A stretch of 30,257 nucleotides of DNA, taken from IMG/VR virus record IMGVR_UViG_3300044732_002244, positions 1-30,257 of that record; one strand, written 5' to 3'. Shown here in pieces: positions 1 through 9,700 of this stretch. Each line of letters starts with the position of its first letter. Positions within the stretch are counted from its first letter, which is position 1. The notes beneath the pieces were generated by a model. That model saw only the letters and a program-made list of their open reading frames with translations, was not told where the DNA came from and searched no databases. A program made the translations under genes and the position numbers. This DNA comes from a virus.

Positions 1-410
1 TTTATGTAACATCGTCTGCTATGTCTTCTGGCCAGTCCGTTTCAGTCGTCTGCTACAATGTAGACTCTTACGGGAAACCGTCGACGCTGGCTTGGTCTCA
101 AAGCATTACGGTTGGTACTGCAGGTAGTTCATTTTTAGGCGCTGTAACTTCGCAGACAATACCTGCTCAGTCTTGGCTTGGTGTATTCAACCCTTCGACA
201 AATGCAGGGTCCGTTACATTCACTTCTGTTGTTCCGGTTTCTGGACCATTTACTCTGACGCCTTCAAGTGGAAATTCTGGTAGGCATGTCATAACTGTTG
301 GTAGTCAGGGTAGTAGTGTCCCGTCAGACTTGTCTGCATACCCCTTCACTGGCGCTGGTGCTTGGTCTATGGTAAGTGGAATTCCTGGCATTTACGGGAG
401 AGCATCATGA
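1..410 (+). CDS. Structural protein, C-terminal part (5' end outside window)
   Basis: The frame is open from base 3 to a TGA at 408-410 with no stop, so the gene begins upstream and the ATG at 21 is probably internal. The visible 135 or so residues are rich in Ser, Thr, Gly and Val with few charges (for example SVTFTSVVPVSGPFTLTPSS). That composition is typical of beta-rich virion surface or appendage proteins. The next gene starts inside its stop codon (ATGA), so the two are translationally coupled. Its position just before the tail genes supports a head-decoration, neck or fibre role, but I do not recognise the family. Confidence 0.6.
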   Translation, partial: YVTSSAMSSGQSVSVVCYNVDSYGKPSTLAWSQSITVGTAGSSFLGAVTSQTIPAQSWLGVFNPSTNAGSVTFTSVVPVSGPFTLTPSSGNSGRHVITVGSQGSSVPSDLSAYPFTGAGAWSMVSGIPGIYGRAS

Positions 411-700
411 TAAAGACGGTGGAGTACTGGTCAGACGGCTCAACTTTAAAAAGTGTTCTTGAAGACAATGGTGATGGAACCGGAACTTTTGTTGTCTACA
501 ACGAACAAGGCGAACAAATAGGCTCGCAAAACATGGTAAACCTTCCTCCGGTTGTCTATGCTCCATTAGACGCAGCTGGAGCATTGGCAACCTTGCTTGT
601 CGTAGAAGGCCTCGTCTCTATAACTGATGCAGCAAATGCAATTCGCACAGAAGAAGTTCATTTAGAGCATGAAGCACTTGCTTGGGGCCTTTGGAGTTAA
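407..700 (+). CDS. Small phage protein of unknown function, 97 aa
   Basis: The ATG at 407 overlaps the stop of the preceding gene (ATGA). A frame extension back to 362 exists but would lie inside that gene, so 407 is preferred. The N-terminal half has a short beta-hairpin-like stretch, VLEDNGDGTGTFVVYNEQGE, of the kind seen in small virion-associated proteins. The C-terminal half is Ala/Leu-rich and probably helical. There are no membrane segments or catalytic motifs. It lies between a structural protein and a tail-chaperone-like gene, so a virion-assembly or appendage role is likely but inferred only from position. Confidence 0.65.
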   Translation: MIKTVEYWSDGSTLKSVLEDNGDGTGTFVVYNEQGEQIGSQNMVNLPPVVYAPLDAAGALATLLVVEGLVSITDAANAIRTEEVHLEHEALAWGLWS

Positions 701-714
701 AGAAAGAGTCATTC

Positions 715-1257
715 ATGTTAAAGCTTTTGGTTCCTGGGCAAGAGATTTATGATGAAGAAACCGGAGAGTTTAGCACAATAGGAGACTTTTCTTTAGAGCT
801 AGAGCACTCTCTTCTGTCAGTGTCAAAATGGGAGTCAAAATACCAAAAACCTTTCTTGGGTCCAACCGAGAAAACAAACGAAGAAGTTTTCGCTTATATT
901 CACATGATGCTCCTAAATGAAAACACTTCTGAAAACGAAATCCTAAAAATTTCCCGGGGGAACATCGACGAAATAAAATCGTACATTGACTCTAGTCAGT
1001 CTGCGACAACTTTCACCGAGCTTCCTGGTAGACCAGGTAGGCGAGAGATCATAACTTCCGAACTCATATACTACTGGATGATCTCGTTCAACATACCCTT
1101 TGACTGTGAAACCTGGCATTTGAACAGGCTTTTTGCCCTGATACGAATCTGCAACCTGAAGAATTCTCCTCAGAAGAAGATGTCTAGGCGAGAGATAGCC
1201 GCTCAGAACCAGGCTCTAAACCAGCAGAGAAAAGCACAACTAGGAACGAGCGGATAA
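715..1257 (+). CDS. Tail assembly chaperone-like protein, 180 aa
   Basis: The ATG at 715 is preceded by AAAGAAAGAG at about 8 bases. An upstream TTG in frame at 682 overlaps the previous gene and has no better RBS. The protein starts with MLKLLVPGQEIYDEETGEF and carries SVSKWESKYQKPFLG, then a helical region with ELIYYWMISFNIPFDCETWHLNRL, and ends in a basic, Gln-rich tail (KKMSRREIAAQNQALNQQ). This pattern resembles proteins annotated as tail-assembly chaperones or tail proteins beside the tail-tube gene in Gram-positive siphophages; I recall the family from memory only. Its stop overlaps the next start (TAATG). No convincing slippery sequence for a G/GT-type frameshift was found. Function is inferred. 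Confidence 0.6.
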   Translation: MLKLLVPGQEIYDEETGEFSTIGDFSLELEHSLLSVSKWESKYQKPFLGPTEKTNEEVFAYIHMMLLNENTSENEILKISRGNIDEIKSYIDSSQSATTFTELPGRPGRREIITSELIYYWMISFNIPFDCETWHLNRLFALIRICNLKNSPQKKMSRREIAAQNQALNQQRKAQLGTSG

Positions 1258-1874
1258 TGGCCAAGTTGACTTGGGACGCAATGAGCGACCGGACTTATGA
1301 GTATGGCGTTTCAAAAGTTGTTTTGTACAGCAAAGACGGCACAAAGTTTTCAAAGTGGTCTGGTGTAACTTCGATAAAAGAAACTTCCGTGAATTCAAGT
1401 TTCGAAGAGCTCTACTTCAATGGGCAGAAGTTTTACAACTACCCTTCATCTGGAGACTACCAGGCCGACGTTTCCGCTCTTTCTTTCCCCAAAGAGTTTC
1501 TTGGCCCACTTGGGGTAAAAGAAAGTAGGCCCGGCTTCTTCCTGACAAACCAGGATCGAGAAGTTTTCCACATGACTTATCAGACTCAGACAAGTTACGA
1601 CGGGTACAAAATACACTTTGTTGCAAACATAGTTTCGTCAAGAGCTTCTTCTGAAAGCAAAACATTAGACAGTTCAACAAACCCTGAAGTTTTTAGCTGG
1701 AAGTTTTCGGCAGTTCCACCGGATGTTATTTCTGGCGTAAGGCCTTATCCTAAAGTGATTGTTGATTCTGAAAAGATAGATCCAGAATCTTTGACTATCA
1801 TTGAGAACTATATTTATGGGTCTGAAGTTGAAGACCCAAGGTTCCCAATAGAAAACCTATTTGTCGACATCTAA
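1257..1874 (+). CDS. Major tail (tube) protein-like, copy 1, 205 aa
   Basis: The protein opens MAKLTWDAMSDRTYEYGVSK, followed by a VVLYSKDG strand, WSGVTSIKET and a DGYKIHFVANI motif. This is the layout of a tail-tube family in Gram-positive siphophages that begins with TWD..G.R.YE.GV and later has GYK.H..YN. Such proteins stack as rings to form the inner tail tube. The start overlaps the chaperone-like stop (TAATG). The following gene is a clear paralogue with the same opening (MARITWDEIGERIFEAGVFN), so the window holds two tube-like genes. Which one builds the tube is not clear; this shorter one lacks the extra C-terminal domain. Confidence 0.75.
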   Translation: MAKLTWDAMSDRTYEYGVSKVVLYSKDGTKFSKWSGVTSIKETSVNSSFEELYFNGQKFYNYPSSGDYQADVSALSFPKEFLGPLGVKESRPGFFLTNQDREVFHMTYQTQTSYDGYKIHFVANIVSSRASSESKTLDSSTNPEVFSWKFSAVPPDVISGVRPYPKVIVDSEKIDPESLTIIENYIYGSEVEDPRFPIENLFVDI

Positions 1875-1886
1875 CTTGGAGAACTT

Positions 1887-2687
1887 ATGGCTCGAATAAC
1901 ATGGGACGAGATAGGCGAACGCATATTTGAAGCTGGAGTTTTTAACTGCGTTCTATACAACGAAGAAAGACAAGGAACTGCCTGGAATGGAATAACTTCC
2001 ATAAAAGAGAGCGTTTCTTCAGATGCTGTTGATGAACTATATTTTGACGGTAAAAAGATAGCGCCATATATTGGCGAAGAAGATTTCTCTGGCACAATAA
2101 CGGCAGTTACCTACCCAGATTCTTTTTTGGACTTTACTGGGGAGTCAGAGCTATATCCTGGTATAAACTACTCGGCACAGTCTCCAAAAAAGTTTCACCT
2201 TAGCTACAAAACTAATGTCGGAAACTATGTTGATGGTATTGACCACGGCTACAAAATACATATATTGTACAATTTGACGGCAAAACCAAGTTCTATAGAC
2301 AACTCGACAAACAATGAGTCAATTTCGATTCTTGATTTTTCTTGGGAGATAAACAGCCTTCCGGAAATTGTTGAACACCATAGACCAACTGCTCATATAA
2401 TAATAGATGCAAGTACAATAAATGAAGATGTTTTAGACTACATAGAAAATGCTCTTTATGGAACTGAGACCTCAGACCCAGAACTTCCTCTTCTGTCTGA
2501 GTTTGTCAAAAACATAAATGAGTGGGGGCTGATAATCATCACCGACAACATGGATGGTACTTGGACCGCAACCGGGCCGGATGAGTATTTTTCCATGATT
2601 GACTCCACAACTTTTCAGATCACTGGTGTTGATGGAACGTACAGTGATGCAGACACTTATACCATATCTAGCACAACGCCAACATAG
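1887..2687 (+). CDS. Major tail protein-like, copy 2 with extra C-terminal domain, 266 aa
   Basis: The start at 1887 follows GGAGAACTT, a good RBS. Residues 1-210 parallel the previous gene (TWDEIGERIFEAGV, WNGITSIKES, DHGYKIHILYNLTAKPSS, FSWEINSLPE). Residues 211-266 are an added small beta domain (WGLIIITDNMDGTWTATGPD). Some siphophages carry a comparable add-on, often Ig-like, on the tube protein that projects from the tail surface. Because it keeps the family's tail-tube motifs and has the extra domain, it is the better candidate for the main tube subunit or for a decorated variant. The two copies suggest duplication and divergence. Confidence 0.78.
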   Translation: MARITWDEIGERIFEAGVFNCVLYNEERQGTAWNGITSIKESVSSDAVDELYFDGKKIAPYIGEEDFSGTITAVTYPDSFLDFTGESELYPGINYSAQSPKKFHLSYKTNVGNYVDGIDHGYKIHILYNLTAKPSSIDNSTNNESISILDFSWEINSLPEIVEHHRPTAHIIIDASTINEDVLDYIENALYGTETSDPELPLLSEFVKNINEWGLIIITDNMDGTWTATGPDEYFSMIDSTTFQITGVDGTYSDADTYTISSTTPT

Positions 2688-2696
2688 GAGTGACAA

Positions 2697-3905
2697 ATGG
2701 CTACTGTTACCGGGTTCACCGCCCAGAGAATGGCCGCGATCGAAGCTGCTTCTGTCGTAGACGGCGATGTTGTTGGAAACGACCTTATTCTGACCAAACA
2801 CAATGGGCAGACCATAAATGCAGGAAACGTCCGGGGTATTCCTGGAGAAGGCGCTTACATAAAAAAAGTCCTTCTACCAGCAGTAAAACTACTAACTAGT
2901 GGCCCTAGCACTGAACTAACTTCTCCGTCTACACTACCGACCGGTCAGGGTATTTCAATTTCTTGGACCCCAGACCAGAAGTTTGTGACGGTAGGTCACG
3001 AGACTGCTCCGTTTATATCTACGTATGCGTTCAATGGGCTTGACTTGACCAAGCTCGCGAATCCGACTACAATACCGACCAACAGAGCCAATGATGTTTG
3101 TTGGTCCAAAGATGGTGCATATTTAGCTGTTGCCCACAACTCGGCGCCATTCATAAGCGTCTACAAGTTTGATGGTAGTACGCTTAAGAAGATTGCAAAC
3201 CCAACAAGTCTTCCTAGCGGAAACTGTCTTGGGGTTTCTTGGTCTCCTGATGGAAGATATTTGGCTGTTTGCGGAGAAACTGCCCCCTACGTCTTTCTAT
3301 ATTCTTTCTACAAAGATACGCTGACAAAGTTTTCTGATCCGGACTTTACGCCGACTTCTTTGGTGAATAAAGTTTCTTGGTACCCAGATGGTTCTTTGGT
3401 CTCGTTTGCAGCAACATCAGCTCCTTATGCTTTGAACTACTCTTTTGACGGTTCTTCTCTAGAAAAAGTTGATTTGATAAGCACGCTGCCTACCGTTGCG
3501 CTCAATGATATTTGTTGGTCTCCGAATGGCGCATTTTTGGCTTGTGCTCAAAACAGCGGTTCGGACATACTCGTATATCCATATGATGGGTCTGCATTTT
3601 CCAATCCTTCATCTCCAGCCACTAATGCGGCAAATGCTACAAGATCAATTTCTTGGTCCCCAGACAGTGGGATGATAACTGTTTCTTTTGACGGCCAGGA
3701 AAAACCAAAGTCTTACATATTTAAAAGTGGGGCTGTTGGGCTTATGATCACTGGAACGGGAACCAACTTAACCAGGAAGAGGTCTAGTTGGTCTCCAGAC
3801 GGACAGTTTGTGGCTTACGCGACGACGGAAAGTCCCTACATAAAGGTCCATAAAACCTTTGCTTCTTATTTTACTGATGGTTCGTACGCATACGCTTTTA
3901 GATAA
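2697..3905 (+). CDS. Tail fibre-type beta-propeller protein 1, 402 aa
   Basis: The ATG at 2697 follows TAGGAGTGACAA, a good RBS. Residues 1-55 (MATVTGFTAQRMAAIEAASV, then VVGNDLILTKHNGQTINAGN and a Gly-rich stretch) match the N-terminal virion-anchoring segment of many actinophage tail fibres. From about residue 85 there are seven WD40-like blades of about 45 residues. Each blade carries a [V/I].WSPDG.[Y/F]LAVA core and an ISVYKFDGS-type strand. Seven blades suggest a closed propeller that could bind a host surface ligand or a partner protein. Two more propeller genes follow directly. Receptor binding is an inference. Confidence 0.8.
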   Translation: MATVTGFTAQRMAAIEAASVVDGDVVGNDLILTKHNGQTINAGNVRGIPGEGAYIKKVLLPAVKLLTSGPSTELTSPSTLPTGQGISISWTPDQKFVTVGHETAPFISTYAFNGLDLTKLANPTTIPTNRANDVCWSKDGAYLAVAHNSAPFISVYKFDGSTLKKIANPTSLPSGNCLGVSWSPDGRYLAVCGETAPYVFLYSFYKDTLTKFSDPDFTPTSLVNKVSWYPDGSLVSFAATSAPYALNYSFDGSSLEKVDLISTLPTVALNDICWSPNGAFLACAQNSGSDILVYPYDGSAFSNPSSPATNAANATRSISWSPDSGMITVSFDGQEKPKSYIFKSGAVGLMITGTGTNLTRKRSSWSPDGQFVAYATTESPYIKVHKTFASYFTDGSYAYAFR

Positions 3906-3916
3906 GAGAGGGTTTC

Positions 3917-5113
3917 ATGGCAACTCCAAATTTTGGTGAATTGGTCAAACTAAACAGAAGTGTTCCGGAAGATTTTTCGTTCAACGGAAAAACTACCCGG
4001 GCCAGTCTTCTCTACGGAGAAGTTCCTTTTGGTGGAAAGCTTCCAAACCAATCCATAAGCACTGTTCCGGCAAACACCGGTCGAGTTGTTTCTTGGCACC
4101 CGTCAGGTCGACTACTTGTCGTCGGGCACGACACAACGCCACACTTCTCAGCATATTACTTTACCGGGACAAGCCTGACCAAAGTCGCAAATCCAGCATA
4201 TATTTCACCTGGAACGACCAATGCTGCCAAGTGGTCTCCAGACGGAAAATTTTTGTTTGTCGGAAGTAGTGATACGCCAAACATGCTCGTATATTCGCTA
4301 GATCTTAGTGCTTCGGCGCCTTTCTTGACGAAGGTTGCAGAAGCGAACGAAGTTGGATTCAGCGATGCTCACTGGTCTCCAGACAGCAAATACCTCGTTG
4401 TAACGAACTTAAATCTTGGGGCGACTTCTAACTGGATCAAAATATATCCTTTTGACGGTACTTCTTTTGGGGCCCCAATCCTTCCTAGTGGCCCAATTTC
4501 TAGCAGCCTAAAGTTCGCCACTTCTGTTGCCTGGTCCGAGTGCGGGCGTTATATTTCAGCCGGATACTTTGGCCCCGGCGCAACCTCTACGTCTTATCTT
4601 GCCGTATATGCTTTTAGTGGGAGCACATTCTCCGAGATCACAACGGCCGTTGGTGCAAATGCTCTTCCTAGCTGGGTGAGTGGAGTAGCTTGGTCGCCAG
4701 ACAGCAAATATTTAGCTGCTTCTCATAACAGTGGTTACAAAAGCACGGTATATTCTTTTGAGAACGACTCACTGACAAAGCTAAATACTTCTGGTGTGGC
4801 CCCATCTGGAGTTGGCCTGGCTGTCGACTGGTCTCCAGATGGGAGACACTATGCCGTTACCACAGACACTACACCATATTTGGTTGTCTATGTGTTTGAG
4901 GACCAAACCATATACTATACTCTTTACGCATATGTCTCGGGCGCTCTACCAGTAGGCTCGGCCAACGACGTTTCTTGGTCTCCCGACGGCAAGTTTGTTG
5001 CCGTAGCACACAGTGGACATCCACATCTTACCGTTTATACTTCCAGCACGGGAACCATTAGGCCTGGAAACATGCTTAACATAGAGCCACCGTCAAACCT
5101 TCCTCATATTTGA
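3917..5113 (+). CDS. Beta-propeller virion protein 2, 398 aa
   Basis: The ATG at 3917 has GAGAGGG 5 bases upstream. It lacks the fibre-like anchoring segment of the previous gene and instead starts MATPNFGELVKLNRSVPEDF, with FSFNGKTTRA shared in style with the next gene. Seven blades follow, for example VSWHPSGRLLVVGHD, AKWSPDGKFLFVGSS, AHWSPDSKYLVVTN, VAWSPDSKYLAASHN and VSWSPDGKFVAVAHS. It is a tandem paralogue of its neighbours and is probably part of the same tail structure. Blade spacing is less regular than in the first copy, with longer loops after blades 3 and 4 where specificity could vary. Confidence 0.78.
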   Translation: MATPNFGELVKLNRSVPEDFSFNGKTTRASLLYGEVPFGGKLPNQSISTVPANTGRVVSWHPSGRLLVVGHDTTPHFSAYYFTGTSLTKVANPAYISPGTTNAAKWSPDGKFLFVGSSDTPNMLVYSLDLSASAPFLTKVAEANEVGFSDAHWSPDSKYLVVTNLNLGATSNWIKIYPFDGTSFGAPILPSGPISSSLKFATSVAWSECGRYISAGYFGPGATSTSYLAVYAFSGSTFSEITTAVGANALPSWVSGVAWSPDSKYLAASHNSGYKSTVYSFENDSLTKLNTSGVAPSGVGLAVDWSPDGRHYAVTTDTTPYLVVYVFEDQTIYYTLYAYVSGALPVGSANDVSWSPDGKFVAVAHSGHPHLTVYTSSTGTIRPGNMLNIEPPSNLPHI

Positions 5114-5127
5114 GAAAGTGAGTTTTT

Positions 5128-6360
5128 ATGGCAATCGTTTGGGAGCCTAGACGTCCTATATTCTTGAACCCAAAGAATGTTTCTATTGAAGAGAACTTCT
5201 CTTTTAACGGGAAACCAGTAAAAGCTGGACGATTTTACAACAACTACCCTTCTGGATCATTTTTCACAAGTTTTACCCAGCTTCCTTCTCAGTCAATAGA
5301 AGCGGTTTCCTGGTCCCCAAGAGGACGACTTGTTTCTTTCGCCTGTTCGGGTCTTGCTACCCCAGAAACCACTTCGTCGATGGCTACTTTCTACTACACG
5401 GGTTCCAGCTTTGCCTATGCACCTAGCCCGACGTCATATCTTCCTGGCTCTTGGGTCGAAGGTGGGTTTACCGACGGTGCAGATGCTTACGCAATAGAGT
5501 GGTCTCCGGATGGTAAAAAACTTGCTGTCGGATCTAGTGGTAGCTACAAGGTAAACATATATTCTTTCAACGAAGGTTTGCTTCAGTTCTCAAACATATT
5601 ACAGCCAACTCCTCCGGAGAACTTTAGCGATAGTGCGATATGTACCGACGTTTCCTGGTCTCCTGACAGCACATTAGTAGCTGCTTCATTTTCTGAAGAT
5701 CCTTTCGTCTACATATTCAGAGTTCTTGACGAAAGCTTTGAGTTGTTTGCGTCTCTTGACCAGAACTACTCAATAGGGGCAAACTCTTGTCGGTGGTCTC
5801 CAGATGGACGATACTTGTGCATTGGATATTCTCGTACTCCATACATAGGGATCTACGAGTTCAACGGATCGAACTTCAACAAGCTTCCTGACGCAAACAC
5901 TCTTCCGCCAGCATACGTAAACAAAGTTGCCTGGTCTCCGGACGGAACTACACTAGCTGTTGCTCATGCAAAATCTCCGGCGCTTACTGTATATTCTTTT
6001 GACGGAAAAAGACTCAAGCGAATAGTCGTTGAGCATGACCGCCCAGAAGTCGATCTGGAAGACGACATGGTTTCTAACGATTTTGACAACGATGCTGCAT
6101 ACGACCTTAACTGGTCCAGTGATGGAAGGTATCTTTCAGCAGCCTTTACCATCTTTCCAAGACTGTATATTTACACGTTTGATGGTAAAAAACTTGAAAA
6201 GATTCACCACAAGCAGCCCGGCGGAACTGGAGATGTTTGCGCCTGGAGCCCTGACGGAGAAGTTCTTATTTCTGGAACAAACTACACAACATCCGGGCTT
6301 GGAAACGCTGGCTCGGGTCCTATGTTAAAACTAGAAAGTCCAAAAAACAAGCCGGTTTAA
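5128..6360 (+). CDS. Beta-propeller virion protein 3, 410 aa
   Basis: This is the third tandem propeller gene. The start at 5128 follows GAGAAAGTGAG. The N-terminus (MAIVWEPRRPIFLNPKNVSI, then NFSFNGKPVKAGRFYNN) resembles copy 2, not copy 1. Seven blades are visible: VSWSPRGRLVSFA, IEWSPDGKKLAVG, VSWSPDSTLVAAS, CRWSPDGRYLCIG, VAWSPDGTTLAVA, LNWSSDGRYLSAA and CAWSPDGEVLISG. An acidic insertion of about 20 residues (EVDLEDDMVSNDFDNDAAY) sits between blades 5 and 6 and may be a metal- or ligand-binding loop. A role at the tail tip or surface is inferred from its place before the tape measure. Confidence 0.78.
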   Translation: MAIVWEPRRPIFLNPKNVSIEENFSFNGKPVKAGRFYNNYPSGSFFTSFTQLPSQSIEAVSWSPRGRLVSFACSGLATPETTSSMATFYYTGSSFAYAPSPTSYLPGSWVEGGFTDGADAYAIEWSPDGKKLAVGSSGSYKVNIYSFNEGLLQFSNILQPTPPENFSDSAICTDVSWSPDSTLVAASFSEDPFVYIFRVLDESFELFASLDQNYSIGANSCRWSPDGRYLCIGYSRTPYIGIYEFNGSNFNKLPDANTLPPAYVNKVAWSPDGTTLAVAHAKSPALTVYSFDGKRLKRIVVEHDRPEVDLEDDMVSNDFDNDAAYDLNWSSDGRYLSAAFTIFPRLYIYTFDGKKLEKIHHKQPGGTGDVCAWSPDGEVLISGTNYTTSGLGNAGSGPMLKLESPKNKPV

Positions 6361-6372
6361 GGTCGTGCGCCC

Positions 6373-6747
6373 ATGATAACCTTCACATCAAGTGGTTCGT
6401 TTGACAAAACTGAAGATTTTTTGAAAAGGATGAGTCGAGTAGATGTCGTCCCGCTCCTTAAATCAGCAGGAGAGCGTGGCGTACAGATCTTGTCCATAAA
6501 TACGCCGGTTGATACCGGTAAAACCGCCCAGTCCTGGACCTATAAGGTTACTCGAACAAAAAATTCCTACCGTCTAGACTGGTCCAACTCAAACAGTCAA
6601 AATGGGAGTAATGTTGCCATACTTCTACAGTATGGACATGGCACAGGAACTGGCGGATACGTCCAAGGAATAGACTACATAAACCCAGCCGTACGCCCTA
6701 TATTTGAGGCGTTGGTGGCAGAGATCTGGGGGGAGGTAACTAGATGA
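6373..6747 (+). CDS. HK97 gp10-like tail-completion protein, 124 aa
   Basis: The protein contains NTPVDTGKTAQSWTYKVTRT, the signature PVDTG..A.SW of the HK97 gp10-like family, followed by AILLQYGHGTGTGGYVQGID and a C-terminal helix with INPAVRPIFEALVAEIW. Members act in head-tail joining or tail completion. The RBS (AAGG, 10 bases before the ATG) is weak and overlaps the end of the preceding gene. The stop overlaps the tape-measure start (ATGA). In many siphophages this family lies further upstream with the head-tail genes; here it sits directly before the tape measure. Confidence 0.82.
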   Translation: MITFTSSGSFDKTEDFLKRMSRVDVVPLLKSAGERGVQILSINTPVDTGKTAQSWTYKVTRTKNSYRLDWSNSNSQNGSNVAILLQYGHGTGTGGYVQGIDYINPAVRPIFEALVAEIWGEVTR

Positions 6748-9700
6748 CCACGATCGACAACCGCGTAGTGTCAATGAAGTTTGACAATGCTGGGTTTCAG
6801 GAAAAAGTTTCTGCAACTCAGAAGAACCTGGAGGGTTTGAAGCAGAGTCTAAACTTCACTGGCACTGGCGCTTCTTTAGCTGATATTCAGACTGGGCTAA
6901 ACCGGATAAACCTAGGGCCTCTTAGCGTCGCAGTAGACGGTGTTTCTACCAAATTCTTGGCGCTTGCCACTGCAGGTGTTGCTGCTCTTGGCACGATCGT
7001 TTCAAAAGCCACTAGCGCTGGTGCCCAGATCGTAAAGAGTCTTGCCATAACTCCGATCCTTGATGGTTATCGTGAGTACGAGACCAACATGACGTCGATC
7101 CAGACGATCTTGGCGAACACCAAGAGCAAGGGGTCTAACCTTGCTGACGTCAACCGGGCTCTCGACGAGTTGAACGAATATTCTGACAAGACTATCTACA
7201 ACTTCGGTGAGATGACCAAGAACATTGGTACCTTCACCGCAGCTGGTGTCGACCTGGACAAATCTGTTCTTTCAATCAAGGGTATTGCAAACCTTGCGGC
7301 TCTGTCTGGCTCAAACTCTCAGCAGGCTTCGACAGCAATGTACCAGCTTTCTCAGTCGATCGCTTCTGGTAGCGTGAAGCTGATGGACTGGAACTCGGTC
7401 GTCAATGCTGGTATGGGTGGTGAGGTCTTCCAGAAAGCGCTTTTCGAGACCGGAAAGCAGATGAAGACCATTGCCGGTGTTCCTATGGACATGACGTTCG
7501 AGCAGTGGACCAAAGCTGGCAATACTTTCCGTGGTTCTCTGGAGAAGGGCTGGCTTACTGCTGACGTTCTTACCACCACTCTAAGCGCATTTACTGGCGA
7601 TCTTGATGCGGCTCAGCTGAAAGCCGCTGGTTACACCGACCAGCAGGTCAAAGACATGATGATGCTGGCCGAGACGGCAAAAGCTGCTGCGACCGACGTC
7701 AAGACCGCAACTCAGCTTGTTCAGGTCGTCAAAGAGTCTATCGGCTCTGGGTGGTCCCAGTCTTTCCGGACGATTGTCGGTGACTTCGAAGAGTCGAAGA
7801 AGCTGTTCAGTGGTCTTTACGGATATTTCAACGGGATCATCGGAAACTCGGCCGAAGCTCGCAACAACCTTCTTGCTGGATGGAAAGCATTTGGGGGCCG
7901 AGATACTCTGGTCCAGGCTCTTACGCTTGGGCTTAACGCTCTCCAGACTGCCGTGGCTCCAATCCGGCTTGCATTCCGAGAGTTCTTCCCGAAAACGACC
8001 GCTCTTCAGCTCATAAACTTTACCAACGGTATTCGCGATCTTATGCTGCGTCTTACTGCTGGCCAGGGAACAGTTAATACAATATACAGAATATTTTCCA
8101 CTTTTTTCTCAACACTAAAAGTCGGCTGGATAATTATCAAAGGACTCTTTAGTATTCTGAGTAGTATATTTGGAGTGTTTGGTTCTGTTGTTGGAGAAGT
8201 TTTAAGAGTTACCTCTGTCTTTGGCGGTGGAATAACTGATCTCAATAAGAAATTAATATCAGGTGGGTTGTCTAGTATCTTTGAAAAGATATCTAGCGCA
8301 ATAAGTGGTTTTGGTAACATTGTTATTAGTATACTAAGTCCTGCTGTAGATAAAATAATTATTTTAATAAATGCAGCTCGCTCTAGCATTGGAGACTTCT
8401 TATCCATATTAGACGACATGCTTGGCGCTGGTGGTAAGTTAACGGCTGGGTTCGAAAAGATAAAGAGTTTCTTTGCAAACCTCTTCCCTAAAGACACTGC
8501 GGATAGTGCAAAAAATGTCACAGACTCTGTCGGTATAGTCGAGAAAGCTCTAGGTAAACTAGGTGCAGTTGGAGACTACCTTCAGAAGATGTGGGACAAA
8601 ATTGTCAGCGCATTTTCTGGAGCAGGCCAGCAGCTTGCCGGTGTCGGAGACTTCTTCGTATCCGCCTGGGAAGCCGTTGTTGCGGTGTTCAACTCGGCAA
8701 GTCGAGCCATATCCAACGCAATAGACTCTGTAAAAAATGTAGTCAAAGAACTTTGGGACGGAATAGCAGCTGCATTCAGCAGCGATGCATTTAGTAACGT
8801 CACAAAGGGCGTCAGCGTTGGCTTTCTCGGTGGATTGTTGTTCTACTTCCGAAAGTTTGTTAACGAAGGCCTGAACTTTAATATAAGCACCGGCCTTCTA
8901 GACAGCGTAAAAGAAGCCATCGGTGCTTTTACGGGCAAACTCGAAGCTATGCAGAACAACATCAAAGCCGATACGCTTATGAAAATAGCAAAAGCAGTGG
9001 CAGTTCTTACTGCTTCTGTTGTTGTTCTTGCGTTTATCGACTCAAAGAAACTTGCTGCGGCTATGACCGCAATTGTCGCTGGCTTTGCGGCTCTTGTCGG
9101 GACGATGCAGGCAATAAACAAAGTTGGACTTGCTGGTGGAAAACTGATAGCACTTGCTGTCGGCCTGACATTCTTGTCTACTGCGATATTAGTACTGTCC
9201 ATTGCGATGAAGATAATGTCTACTTTGTCCTGGGGCGAGATTGCCAGAGGGCTTGTCGGTCTAGCTGGTGTGCTATATTTGATCATCGGTGCTGCAAATG
9301 CTCTTGAGAATGAGACTGCAGACATGATCCAAGCTAGTATTGCCATTATAGCGATATCTATAGCTATAAGAATTCTTGCAGTAGCAGTTGGTGCTTTTGC
9401 AGCTATGTCCTGGAAAGAAATAGGAACTGGTTTAGCTGGCGTTGCCGGTAGTTTGGCGCTCGTCATTGCTGCGATGAAGTTGATGCCAAAGGACGGAGAG
9501 TCTAAGGCCGCAACCATAATTGCACTTGCTCTTGCAATAAAAGTCGTTGCAAATGTTGTCGAACAGTTCGGTTCGATGGACACAAAAACCATTGTACAGG
9601 GCCTTCTTGGTGTTGCTGCTACTCTTGCGATTATTGTTATTGCAATACGCAGTTTCCCTAAAGAAATGCTTAAGATTGGTGGCCAGCTGATTGCTATATC

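Noticed and set aside
1180-1260. Programmed -1 frameshift from the chaperone-like gene into the next gene
   Set aside because: The -1 frame is open from 1188, but no heptamer of the X XXY YYZ type is present. The TAATG overlap explains coupling.
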